Part shown: positions 44,169 to 53,500 of the stretch, one piece after another
Layout: each line of letters opens with the position of its first letter
Position numbering within the stretch: the first letter of the stretch is position 1
Source: Streptomyces sp. CB09001
GTDB lineage: Bacteria > Actinomycetota > Actinomycetes > Streptomycetales > Streptomycetaceae
Direction: 5' to 3'
Assembly (NCBI RefSeq): GCF_003369795.1
Contig: NZ_CP026730.1
Span: 2,852,001 to 2,916,000, forward strand
Length of the DNA: 64,000 nucleotides
The notes under the pieces: generated by a model
Databases searched by the model: none
What the model was told of the DNA's origin: nothing
The model's input: the letters and a program-made list of their open reading frames with translations, nothing else
Position numbers and translations under genes: made by a program

Positions 44169-45899
44169 ATGCACCGATGGCAGGCCGTGCGCCGACGAAT
44201 CGAATCGCTTGTACGGGTCCTTGGTTCCGAGCGCCCGTTCACCCGGCGCGCCGATCTCGTGCTGCTGCTCGTGCTGCTCGTGCCCTCCGCGTTCGCCACC
44301 GGGACGCTCGGGACCGCGCCGGTGGCCTGGCTGGCCGCGTGCCTGCTCATCGCGGCCGCGGTCGTGGTGCAGCGCACCGCACCACTGCTGTCCCTGCTGC
44401 TCGCGGCGCTGCTCACGCTGTTCTATCCGTGGTTCGGGGCGAACCTGTGGCCCGCGATGGCGACGGTGGTGCTGAGCTGCCTCGCGGGCCGCAGACTGAC
44501 CCGGCTGTGGCCCGCGCACCTGGTGTTCCTCTGCGTCGCCGTGGCCGGGCTCCTGCTGGTGGGCACCGTCGGCCAGGGCAAGGACTGGCTGAGCCTGCTG
44601 ATGACCGAGTTCGTCGCCGGTGTGCTGCCCTGGTGGGCGGGCAACTGGTGGAGCCAGCGCAGCGCGCTGACCCACGCCGGCTGGGAGCACGCCGAGCAAC
44701 TGGAGTGGCGCCAGCGCTACATCGCCGACCAGGCCAGGATGAAGGAGCGGGCCAGGATCGCGCAGGACATCCACGACTCCCTGGGCCACGAGCTGAGCGT
44801 GATGGCCCTGCTCGCCGGCGGCCTGGAGCTGGCCCCCGGGCTGTCGGAGCAGCACCGGGAGTCGGTGGGCCAGTTGCGGGAGCGCTGCACGATGGCCACC
44901 GAGCGGCTGCACGAGGTGATCGGGCTGCTGCGGGAGGACCCCAATCCGTCGCTGACCCCCGCCGACGAGTCCGTCGCCCAGCTCGTGCGCCGCTTCCAGC
45001 GGTCCGGTACGCCGGTCCGGTTCCAGGAGGACGGGGCCCGGGAGCGGCCGGGCACGCCGCTGCTGTCCGACCTCGCGGCCTACCGGGTGGTGCAGGAGGC
45101 GCTGACCAACGCGGCCAAGCACGCGCCGGGCGCCCCCATCGACGTACGGGTGACGCACACCGTGGACGAGACGGTGGTGTCGGTCGTCAACGAGCGGCCG
45201 GAGCAGGGCGGAAGCGTCCCGGCGGCCGGGAGCGGGTCGGGGCTGATCGGCCTCGACGAGCGCGTCCGGCTCGCGGGCGGCACGCTGCGCACGGGCCCGC
45301 GGGCGGGCGGCTTCGAGGTGTACGCGCGACTGCCGCGCGGCGCCTCCTCGCCGTCGCGGTCCGTCGAACCGCCGGGTCCTGGCACGCCGGGGCCGACCGA
45401 CGGGGACGACGCGGCCGGTGGCACGGGCGACGGCCCGGTGCCCGGCCCCGCGACGGCCGGGAAGGAGGGGCGGGCCGCGGCCGGCGCGGCGGACCTGCCC
45501 GCCGCCTCCGGGCCGTGGCGCAGCGCCTCCCGGGCCGCGCTGCTGCGCACCCGGGCCCGGATCAGGCGGGACGCCCGGCGGGCCGCGCTGATCCCGGCGG
45601 TGCTCGGCGTCGCCATCGTGGCGTTCCTCGGCGGGCTCTACGTCTTCACCTCGGCGACCACGTCCCTCGCCCCCGAGGACTACGCCCGGATCCGGGTGGG
45701 CGAGACCCGCGCCGATCTGGCGCCCGTGCTGCCGGAGCGCCGGATCAGGAAGCCGCCGCCGGTCACCTCCGAGCCGTCCGTCCCGGCCGGCACGACCTGC
45801 GAGTACTACCGGGCGAGCAGCGGTCTGCTCGACTTCGGCGGCGCCATGTACCGGCTGTGCTTCAAGGATGATGTCCTCATGGCCAAGGACACGCTCTGA
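44169..45899 (+). CDS. absA1: AbsA1 sensor histidine kinase
   Basis: A 576-residue membrane kinase of the NarX/DesK-like HisKA_3 type. Four or so N-terminal helices (~27-160), then the dimerisation/phosphoacceptor segment ERARIAQDIHDSLGHELSVM with His202 (the number known for AbsA1, supporting ATG 44169), and HATPase motifs YRVVQEALTNAAKHAPG and GSGLIGLDERVRLAGGTLRTGP. After the kinase domain come a Gly/Pro/Ala-rich linker, a fifth helix (AALIPAVLGVAIVAFLGGLYVF) and an extracytoplasmic tail of ~80 residues with two cysteines, an unusual topology. AbsA1 acts as kinase and phosphatase of AbsA2, a repressor of CDA and other antibiotics. Confidence 0.95.
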   Translation: MHRWQAVRRRIESLVRVLGSERPFTRRADLVLLLVLLVPSAFATGTLGTAPVAWLAACLLIAAAVVVQRTAPLLSLLLAALLTLFYPWFGANLWPAMATVVLSCLAGRRLTRLWPAHLVFLCVAVAGLLLVGTVGQGKDWLSLLMTEFVAGVLPWWAGNWWSQRSALTHAGWEHAEQLEWRQRYIADQARMKERARIAQDIHDSLGHELSVMALLAGGLELAPGLSEQHRESVGQLRERCTMATERLHEVIGLLREDPNPSLTPADESVAQLVRRFQRSGTPVRFQEDGARERPGTPLLSDLAAYRVVQEALTNAAKHAPGAPIDVRVTHTVDETVVSVVNERPEQGGSVPAAGSGSGLIGLDERVRLAGGTLRTGPRAGGFEVYARLPRGASSPSRSVEPPGPGTPGPTDGDDAAGGTGDGPVPGPATAGKEGRAAAGAADLPAASGPWRSASRAALLRTRARIRRDARRAALIPAVLGVAIVAFLGGLYVFTSATTSLAPEDYARIRVGETRADLAPVLPERRIRKPPPVTSEPSVPAGTTCEYYRASSGLLDFGGAMYRLCFKDDVLMAKDTL

Positions 45900-45917
45900 C
45901 CACCAGGGAAGGATCGG

Positions 45918-46586
45918 ATGATTCGCGTACTGCTCGCCGACGACGAGACCATCATCAGGGCCGGAGTTCGCTCCATCCTGACGACCGAGCCGGGCATCGA
46001 GGTGGTCGCCGAGGCGGCCGACGGGCGGGAGGCGGTCGAACTGGCCCGCAGGCACCGGCCCGACGTGGCCCTGCTCGACATCCGGATGCCGGAGATGGAC
46101 GGCCTGACGGCCGCGGGTGAGATGCGGACCACCAACCCGGACACCGCGGTGGTCGTCCTCACCACCTTCGGCGAGGACCGGTACATCGAACGGGCCCTCG
46201 ACCAGGGCGTGGCCGGGTTCCTGCTCAAGGCGTCCGACCCGCGGGACCTGATCTCCGGCGTACGGGCCGTGGCGTCCGGCGGTTCCTGCCTCTCCCCGCT
46301 GGTGGCGCGGCGGCTGATGACCGAGCTGCGCCGGGCCCCCTCACCGCGCTCGGAGGTGTCGGGGGAGCGCACGACGCTGCTGACCAAGCGGGAGCAGGAG
46401 GTCCTCGGCATGCTGGGGGCCGGGCTGTCGAACGCGGAGATCGCGCAGCGGCTGCACCTGGTCGAGGGCACGATCAAGACGTATGTCAGCGCCATCTTCA
46501 CCCAGTTGGAGGTCCGCAACCGGGTGCAGGCGGCGATCATCGCGTACGAGGCGGGACTGGTGAAGGACAGCGACCTCAACCGTTAG
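45918..46586 (+). CDS. absA2: AbsA2 response regulator
   Basis: A 222-residue NarL/FixJ response regulator. Receiver domain with acidic pair ADDE, phospho-acceptor Asp54 in VALLDIRMPEMDG, and Lys in FLLKASDP. LuxR-type HTH at the C terminus: LTKREQEVLGMLGAGLSNAEIAQRLHLVEGTIKTYVSAIFTQLEVRNRVQAA. The gap to absA1 is 18 bp. AbsA2~P represses cdaR and other pathway activators. Its last 11 bases overlap the convergent hpgT gene. Confidence 0.96.
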   Translation: MIRVLLADDETIIRAGVRSILTTEPGIEVVAEAADGREAVELARRHRPDVALLDIRMPEMDGLTAAGEMRTTNPDTAVVVLTTFGEDRYIERALDQGVAGFLLKASDPRDLISGVRAVASGGSCLSPLVARRLMTELRRAPSPRSEVSGERTTLLTKREQEVLGMLGAGLSNAEIAQRLHLVEGTIKTYVSAIFTQLEVRNRVQAAIIAYEAGLVKDSDLNR

Positions 46587-47907
46587 ACGGCGCCCGGTCC
46601 TTGACGAAGCGGGCCAGCCGCGTCGCCCCCTCGGCGGCGCGGTCGGTGGTGAGGTAACTGCACGACAGCCGGATCTGCCGGTCGCCCGCGTCGTCCAGGT
46701 GGAAGTGGCGCATCGGCGTCCAGATGACGCCGTACTTCTCCGCGGAGACGTCCAGCGCGGCCTCGTCCGCCTCGAAGGGCACGTCGAGGGTCAGGAAGAA
46801 CCCGCCGTCGGGATCGTTCCACCGCACTCCGTCGGACTCCGGTGAACCGGGCGGCAGTTCGGCGGCGAGGGTGTCCCGCAGGCACCGCATCGTGGACTGG
46901 TAGTGGCGGGCCGAGGCCTCGTTCGCCGCCCGCAGTCCCCCGCCGTTCTGCAGCAGCAGTCCGGCGACCGCGGCCTGGCTCAGGGTGGGGGTGTTGACGG
47001 TGACCATGCTCTTGACCTTGGCCAGTTCGTGGGCGAGCAGACCGGGCGGCCGCCCCTCCGCGCCGGCCACGAGCTGGTCGGCGACGACGAAGCCGACGCG
47101 GGCGCCCGGGAAGGCGGTCTTCGCGAAGGACCCGAGGTAGACGACGCGCCGTTCGGTGTCGAGGGACTTGAGGGTGGGACGGCGCACCCGGCTGAAGACC
47201 CCGTAGGGGTTGTCCTCCAGGAGGAGAAGGTCCAGCCGCGCGGCGGTGTCGAGCAGGGCGGTGCGGGCCTCGCGGCGCATGCTGACGCCGGTCGGGTTGG
47301 AGCAGTCGGGCACGACGTACAGGCACCTGGCGCGCCGGCCGCTCGCCTCGATCTCCCGGACGGTGCGTTCGAGCCCTTCCGGGCTCGGTCCGTCGGTGGT
47401 GCCGGGCACCGGTACGACGGGGATGTCCAGCAGGCCGGCCGCGCCGGTGATGCCGACGTAGGCGGGGCTGTCGACGAGGAGCACGTCGTCCGGTCCGGTG
47501 AACAGCGCGCGCAGGGTGAGCAGGACGGCCTCCTGGCAGCCGACCGTCACCACCACGGAGGCGGGGTCGACCGTCAGGTCCTCGTCCACCTCCAGCATGC
47601 GGGCGACGATGTCCCTGATCTGCCCGGCGGTCTCGCCGTACTGGTAGAGCGCGGTGCGGACGCGTTCCTCGGAGTGGCCGCGCTCGCGCAGGTGGTCGAG
47701 GTAGGTCTCGATGTACCCGGGGACGCGTGCGACGTCGAAGTCCCCCTCGTAGGGGCGCCCCGGGGCGAAGGAGATCGCCTGCGGGTAGCGGAGGGTCACC
47801 TCGTTGAGGAAGTTCATCGTGTCGAGCAGCGGGGCGGAGAGGCTGGGGTGCAGGGCGGTCCGCGCCAGGACGCCGTCCCGGTCCGTGCGCGCTGGGGTGG
47901 TGGTCAT
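46576..47907 (-). CDS. hpgT: 4-hydroxyphenylglycine aminotransferase HpgT
   Basis: A 443-residue PLP-dependent fold-I aminotransferase. Cofactor Lys lies in VVYLGSFAKTAFPGARVGFV; other motifs are DDVLLVDSPAYVGI, YVVPDCSNPTGVSM and LLLLEDNPYGVFS. It transaminates 4-hydroxyphenylglyoxylate to L-4-hydroxyphenylglycine (residue 6 of CDA after epimerisation), often using tyrosine as amino donor so the pathway cycles. The ATG overlaps the hmO stop (ATGA). It ends inside the last codons of absA2. Confidence 0.94.
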   Translation of the reverse strand: MTTTPARTDRDGVLARTALHPSLSAPLLDTMNFLNEVTLRYPQAISFAPGRPYEGDFDVARVPGYIETYLDHLRERGHSEERVRTALYQYGETAGQIRDIVARMLEVDEDLTVDPASVVVTVGCQEAVLLTLRALFTGPDDVLLVDSPAYVGITGAAGLLDIPVVPVPGTTDGPSPEGLERTVREIEASGRRARCLYVVPDCSNPTGVSMRREARTALLDTAARLDLLLLEDNPYGVFSRVRRPTLKSLDTERRVVYLGSFAKTAFPGARVGFVVADQLVAGAEGRPPGLLAHELAKVKSMVTVNTPTLSQAAVAGLLLQNGGGLRAANEASARHYQSTMRCLRDTLAAELPPGSPESDGVRWNDPDGGFFLTLDVPFEADEAALDVSAEKYGVIWTPMRHFHLDDAGDRQIRLSCSYLTTDRAAEGATRLARFVKDRAPSNG

Positions 47908-49211
47908 CCGTGGCTCCTGTCTCGGTGCGGCGCCGGTCGGGGCGCGGTGGGCGGGCCGTCGTGCGGCGGGCCAGGGTGTGGCGGGCCGGGGTACGGCGGG
48001 GCCAGGGTGTCCGGGCCGATCGTGCCGGTCGCCGCGTGGCCGGTGAGCACCATCGTGTCGGCGAAGTCCTCGGTCAGCAGGGTGAGCATCCGGCGCACGC
48101 CCGCGGCGCCTCCGGCCGCCAGCGCGTACAGCGCGGGGCGCCCGACCAGGACGGCACGGGCGCCGAGCGCCAGGGCGGCCAGGACGTCGGCGCCGGTGCG
48201 GACGCCGCCGTCCAGGAGGACCGGGCAGCGGCCGCGCACGGCGGACACCACCTCGGGCAGCGCCTCCAGGGTGGCCGGTGCGCCGTCGAGTTGGCGGCCG
48301 CCGTGGTTGGACACGACGATGCCCGCGACGCCCGCCGCGACCGCGGCCTCGGCGTCCGGTGCGGTCAGCACGCCCTTGGCCAGCACCGGGAGGCCGCTCG
48401 CCACGCCCAGGCGGGCCACGAAGGACCAGTCCAGGCGGCGGTCGAAGGCGAGTCTGCTGTGCGCGCCGGGGCTCGCGCTGCCGGCCGCCGCCGTGCCGGT
48501 CAGGTTGGCCGGGACGATGTGGGAGGGGACGGAGAAGCCGTTGCGCAGGTCGCGCAGTCGGCGGCCGGTGAACGGGGTGTCGACGGTGAGCACCAGCGCC
48601 TGGTAGCCGCTGTCGCGGGCCCTGCGGGCCAGGCCCAGGGTGGTCTCGTGGTCGCGGAAGCAGTACAGCTGGAGCCACAGCGGTGCGCTCGCCGCGTGGG
48701 CCACCTCTTCGAGACTCCGGCCGGCGAAGGTGCTGACGACGAGCGGGAGTCCGAGCGCGCCCGCCGCCGCGGCGGTCGCCGGTTCGCCGTCGGGGTGGGC
48801 GAGTTCGTGGTAGGCCACCGGCGCGATGCCCACCGGCGCCGGCCACCGGGAGCCGAGCACCTCCACGGAGGTGTCCGGCTCCTCGATGCCGGGCAGGGCC
48901 CGGGGCCGCAGCCGTACGGCGCCGAAAACGGCCTCGTTCGCGGCGAGGGTCCGCTCCCGCCCCGCGCCGCCCGCGATGAAGTCCCAGGTGGCGGCCGGCA
49001 GTTGCCCGTGAGCGAGCCGCGCGAAGTCGTCGAGCGTGAGCGGCTCCAACGCCCGGACACCGGCGCCGCCCGCCGGGCTCCCGGCCTCCCCCGGTGCCGG
49101 CGCCCCGGACCCCCCGGGCGCCACCGCCCCGGGGTCCACGGTCGCCACCGCCCCGGGGTCCGCGGGCGCCGGGCCCTCGGGGTCCGCCGGGCGCCGGACG
49201 GCGGGGGTCAT
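47904..49211 (-). CDS. hmo: 4-hydroxymandelate oxidase HmO with low-complexity ends
   Basis: A 435-residue FMN-dependent alpha-hydroxyacid oxidase (glycolate oxidase family). Motifs: APVGIAPVAYHELAHPDGE, QLYCFRDHE, VLTVDTPFTGRRLRDLRNGF, and the FMN/active-site VSNHGGRQLDGAPATLE with catalytic His, then VLLDGGVRTGADVLAALALGARAVLVGRP. Oxidises 4-hydroxymandelate to 4-hydroxyphenylglyoxylate. The first ~50 residues are Pro/Gly/Ala/Asp-rich with a repeated DPGAVA, and the last ~30 are Pro-rich (PPYPGPPHPGPPHDGPP); ordinary family members lack both. Coupled to hmaS and hpgT by four-base overlaps. Confidence 0.93.
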   Translation of the reverse strand: MTPAVRRPADPEGPAPADPGAVATVDPGAVAPGGSGAPAPGEAGSPAGGAGVRALEPLTLDDFARLAHGQLPAATWDFIAGGAGRERTLAANEAVFGAVRLRPRALPGIEEPDTSVEVLGSRWPAPVGIAPVAYHELAHPDGEPATAAAAGALGLPLVVSTFAGRSLEEVAHAASAPLWLQLYCFRDHETTLGLARRARDSGYQALVLTVDTPFTGRRLRDLRNGFSVPSHIVPANLTGTAAAGSASPGAHSRLAFDRRLDWSFVARLGVASGLPVLAKGVLTAPDAEAAVAAGVAGIVVSNHGGRQLDGAPATLEALPEVVSAVRGRCPVLLDGGVRTGADVLAALALGARAVLVGRPALYALAAGGAAGVRRMLTLLTEDFADTMVLTGHAATGTIGPDTLAPPYPGPPHPGPPHDGPPTAPRPAPHRDRSHG

Positions 49212-50284
49212 CGGCCGGCCACTTCCCGCTCCCGCTCGACGGCCTCGTACAGGGCCTTGATGTTGGAACTGCCGAAGCCCCGGGCGCCGTTGCGCTGGAT
49301 GTACTCGTAGAAGAGGGTGCCGCGCGGGTAGGGCGAGCGGGTGAAGATCTGCAGCAGGTAGCCCCACTCGTCGCGGTCCGCGAGGACGTTGGTCGCGCGC
49401 AGGTCCTCGATGGCGTCGGCCATCGCGCCGACCCGCTCGGTGAGCAGGTCGTAGTAGGCGCCCGGGGTGCTCAGGAAGGCCACGCCGCGGTTGCCGAGCG
49501 ACCGGACCGAGTCGACGATGTCGTCCACCAGGAAGGCCAGGTGCTGGACGCCGGGCCCGTCGTGGGCGCTCAGGAACTGGTCGATCTGGCCCGGCACCCG
49601 GGTGTCGTCCGGCTCGATGAGCGTGAAGGTGATGCCGCCGCCGGCGTTGCGCACGACGATGGAGTCCATCGCCTGCTCGCCCACCTCGATGTACTCGGAG
49701 GAGTAGTAGGGCATGTCGAAGGCCGCTTCGTAGAACTCGGCGGTGCTCCGCAGCGTGCCGGACTCCAGGCAGACGGCCACGTGGTCGAGGAGGGGCCGCG
49801 GCCCCGTGCGGCCCGTGGCGGCCGGGAGAAGCGCCCAGTCCCGGTCGGGCGGCAGCAGCCCCGCGCCGTCCCCGCCGCCCGCCGGGACCAGGGTGTGCCG
49901 GATGTCCCCGAAGCCGGAGACGGTGGCGAACCACGCGTCCTGGCCCGCCCGGTGGGAGGGCGTCGGGGTCTGCAGCGCCTCGGCGCCGGCGAGGACCGCG
50001 CGGTCGAAGCAGGAGCGCACGTCGTCGCAGCCGAAGGCGAGGTCGGCGATGGAGTCGCCGTGCCGCTCCACGTACCGGGCGACCGGGGTGTCCGGCGCCA
50101 GCGCCTGGGTGACCACGAGCGTGACCTCACCGCTGCGCAGCACGGTGGACCGGCGGTCGTGGGTGCCGGTGGCGGGGCCCGCCACCGCCAGGGGGACGAA
50201 ACCGAGGCTGTCGACGAGGAAGCCGGACGCCTCCCGGTCGTCCGCGACGTACAGCTCGGCGTACGCGATGTCACTGGGCGGCAT
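49208..50284 (-). CDS. hmaS: 4-hydroxymandelate synthase HmaS
   Basis: A 358-residue Fe(II)-dependent dioxygenase related to 4-hydroxyphenylpyruvate dioxygenase. Metal ligands: His in LLDHVAVCLE, His in GPGVQHLAFLVDD, and Glu in TLFYEYIQRNGARGFGSSNIKALYEA. It converts 4-hydroxyphenylpyruvate to 4-hydroxymandelate, which distinguishes it from HPPD; the CDA context decides that reading. First gene of hmaS-hmO-hpgT; the promoter is at 50416-50444, giving a leader of ~125 nt. Confidence 0.94.
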   Translation of the reverse strand: MPPSDIAYAELYVADDREASGFLVDSLGFVPLAVAGPATGTHDRRSTVLRSGEVTLVVTQALAPDTPVARYVERHGDSIADLAFGCDDVRSCFDRAVLAGAEALQTPTPSHRAGQDAWFATVSGFGDIRHTLVPAGGGDGAGLLPPDRDWALLPAATGRTGPRPLLDHVAVCLESGTLRSTAEFYEAAFDMPYYSSEYIEVGEQAMDSIVVRNAGGGITFTLIEPDDTRVPGQIDQFLSAHDGPGVQHLAFLVDDIVDSVRSLGNRGVAFLSTPGAYYDLLTERVGAMADAIEDLRATNVLADRDEWGYLLQIFTRSPYPRGTLFYEYIQRNGARGFGSSNIKALYEAVEREREVAGR

Positions 50285-50415
50285 GGCGGCTCTCCAATGA
50301 ATGAAGGGGAAATGAAGGGAGCACTGAGGGAGCGCCCACCGGGAAAAGGGAAATGGACCCTCACCCTCTCCGGCAGCAATGAGAAATGCGCGTGGCCACA
50401 CTCTACAAATGACCC

Positions 50416-50444
50416 GTATAACCTCGCTATCGACTGGTTATCAA
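50416..50444 (-). promoter_or_regulatory. Probable hmaS operon promoter
   Basis: On the minus strand TTGATA (50444-50439), 17 bp, TTATAC (50421-50416): a near-consensus vegetative promoter. One GGTTATC element overlaps its -35. Confidence 0.6.
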
Positions 50445-50480
50445 GGCTCCTACCTGCGGTTATCTACTTGCATAAGGATA

Positions 50481-50510
50481 TTGACCAGCTCGTCGCGACC
50501 TTGCTAGCGT
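50481..50510 (+). promoter_or_regulatory. Possible cdaPS1 promoter
   Basis: TTGACC (50481-50486), 18 bp, TAGCGT (50505-50510). It would give a leader of about 75 nt before the GTG at 50593. The phased repeats lie just upstream of the -35. Confidence 0.45.
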
Positions 50511-50592
50511 CCCAGTTCGCTCTCAATTGAATGCCGTCCGGTAAACACCGCACGGGCACACATCTTGTTCGTTTTGCATGGTGAGGAGACAG

Positions 50593-53500
50593 GTGTCTGA
50601 GAACTCTTCGGTTCGGCACGGTCTGACGAGCGCGCAGCACGAGGTGTGGCTCGCCCAGCAGCTGGATCCGCGTGGCGCGCACTACCGGACGGGATCCTGC
50701 CTGGAGATCGACGGACCGCTGGACCACTCCGTGCTGAGCGCGGCCCTGCGGCACACCGTGGCCGGTACGGAGACGCTCTGCTCGCGCTTCCTCACCGACG
50801 AGGAGGGCCGGCCGTACCGCGCCTACTGCCCGCCCGCGCCGGAGGGTTCGGACGCCGTCGAGGACCCGGACGGGGTGCCGTACACCCCCGTGCTGCTGCG
50901 CCACATCGACCTCTCCGGTCACGAGGATCCCGAGGGCGAGGCCCAGCGGTGGATGGAGCGGGACCGCGCGACGCCGCTGCGCCTGGACCGGCCCGGTCTG
51001 AGCAGCCACGCGCTGTTCACGCTCGGCGGGGGACGGCACGTGTACTACCTGGGCGTCCACCACATCGTGATCGACGGCACCAGCATGGCCCTGTTCTACG
51101 AGCGGCTGGCCGAGGTGTACCGGGCGCTGCGGGACGGGCGTGCGGTGCCCGCGGCCGCCTTCGGCGACACGGACCGGATGGTCGCGGGCGAGGAGGCCTA
51201 CCGCGCGTCGGCGCGGTACGAGCGGGACCGGGCCTACTGGACCGGCCTGTTCGCCGACCGTCCCGAGCCCGTCTCTCTCACCGGGCGTGGTGGCGGCCGG
51301 GTCCTCGCGCCGACCGTGACGAGCCTGGGCCTGCCCCCGGAGCGCACCGAGGTGCTGGGCCGGGCGGCCGAGGCGACCGGTGCGCACTGGGCCCGCGTGG
51401 TCATCGCCGGCGTGGGCGCCTTCCTGCACCGGACGACGGGCGCCCGGGACATCGTGGTGTCGGTGCCGGTCACCGGCCGCTACGGCGCGAACGCCCGGAT
51501 CACGCCCGGCATGGTCTCCAACCGGCTGCCGCTGCGGCTGGCCGTGCGTCCCGGCGAGAGTTTCGCGCGGGTGGTCGAGACCGTGTCCGAGGCGATGAGC
51601 GGCCTGCTGGCGCACAGCCGCTTCCGCGGCGAGGACCTCGACCGCGAGCTGGGCGGCGCGGGCGTGTCGGGGCCCGCCGTCAACGTCATGCCGTACATCC
51701 GGCCGGTGGACTTCGGCGGCCCGGTCGGCCTGATGCGCAGCATCAGTTCGGGTCCGACGGCCGACCTGACCATCGTGCTCACCGGCACCCCCGAGTCCGG
51801 CCTGCGCGTCGAGTTCGAGGGCAACCCGCAGGTGTACGGCGCCCAGGACCTGACGGTGCTGCAGGAACGCTTCGTCCGGTTCCTGGCGGAGCTGGCGGCC
51901 GACCCCACGGCCACGGTCGACGAGGTCGCGCTGCTGACGCCGGACGAGCGGGAGCGGGTCCTCGACGGGTGGAACGACACCGCCCGCGAGGTCCCGGAGA
52001 GCACGCTGCCGGAGCTGTTCGCGGCGCGGGCCGCCCGCACTCCCGGGCACGAGGCCCTGGTGTACGAGGGCACCTCGCTGACGTACGCCGAACTGGACGC
52101 CCGCGCCGAGCGGCTGGCCGGTGCGCTGGCGGCGCGGGGCGCGGGCCCGGAGCGGTTCGTCGCGGTCGCGGTGGAGCGGTCCGCCGAGCTGGTGGTGGCG
52201 CTGCTCGCGGTGCTCAAGTCGGGTGCCGCGTACGTCCCGGTCGACCCGGGCTACCCGGCCGAGCGCATCGCGCACATCCTGCGGGACGCGGGCGCGATGC
52301 TCGTCCTGAGCACGCGGGACACGGCGGAGCGGCTGCCCGAGGACGGCACGCCGCGGCTGCTGCTCGACGAGCCGGCCGCGACGGGGCGGACACTCCCGGC
52401 CGTCACCGTCCCGCGCGCGGTGCCCGGCCCCGGCCACCCCGCCTACGTCATCTACACCTCGGGGTCCACCGGCCGTCCCAAGGGCGTGGTGATCTCCCAC
52501 CGGGCGATCGTCAACCGGCTGGCCTGGATGCAGGACGCCTACGGCCTGGAGCCGTCCGACCGGGTGCTGCAGAAGACGCCGTCCGGCTTCGACGTGTCCG
52601 TGTGGGAGTTCTTCTGGCCGCTCGTCCAGGGCGCCACCCTGGTCGTGGCCCGCCCCGGTGGCCACACGGACCCGGCCTACCTGGCCGACACCGTCCGGCG
52701 CGAGGGCGTGACCACCCTGCACTTCGTGCCGTCGATGCTCGACGTGTTCCTGCGGGAGCCCGCCGCGGCCTCGCTGGGCGGTGCGACGCCGGTACGGCGG
52801 GTCTTCTGCAGCGGCGAGGCGCTCCCGGCGGAGCTGCGGGCCCGCTTCCGGGCCGTGTCGGACGTGCCGCTGCACAACCTGTACGGGCCCACCGAGGCCG
52901 CCGTCGACGTGACGTACTGGCCGTGCGCCGAGGACACCGGCGACGGACCGGTGCCGATCGGACGGCCGGTGTGGAACACCCGGATGTACGTGCTCGACGC
53001 CGCGCTGCGGCCGGTCCCGGCCGGCGTGCCCGGCGAGCTGTACATCGCCGGTGTGCAGCTCGCCCGCGGCTACCTGGGCCGCCCCGCGCTGAGCGCCGAA
53101 CGCTTCACCGCCGACCCGCACGGCGCACCCGGCAGCCGGATGTACCGCACCGGCGACCTGGCGCGCTGGAACCACGACGGCAGCCTCGACTACCTCGGGC
53201 GCGCCGACCACCAGGTCAAGCTGCGCGGCTTCCGCATCGAGCTCGGCGAGATCGAGGCCGCGCTCGTACGGCAGCCGGAGATCGCCCAGGCCGCCGTCGT
53301 CCTGCGCGAGGACCGCCCCGGCGACCAGCGCCTGGTCGCCTACACCGTGCCGACCCGGGACCCGGGCGTGGACCCGGGCACACCCGCGGACACCGGGGAG
53401 CACCCCGGGCCGGACGGCACGGCCGCGAACGCCTTTGCCGACGCCCGACCGGACGCGGCCACGGGAACCGGCGCCGACACCGGCACAGACGCCCGAACCG

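Larger units (their letters stand above)
50285..50592. promoter_or_regulatory. Divergent control region hmaS / cdaPS1
   Basis: 308 bases, clearly less GC-rich than surroundings at ~50395-50480. It holds both promoters (separate entries) and GGTTAT elements: ATAACC (50418-50423, inverted), GGTTATC (50436-50442) and GGTTATC (50458-50464), plus a weaker CGCTATC (50425-50431). The direct copies are 22 bp apart and the weak copy is 11 bp from the first, the spacing used by SARP activators. CdaR is the expected binder. Confidence 0.6.
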
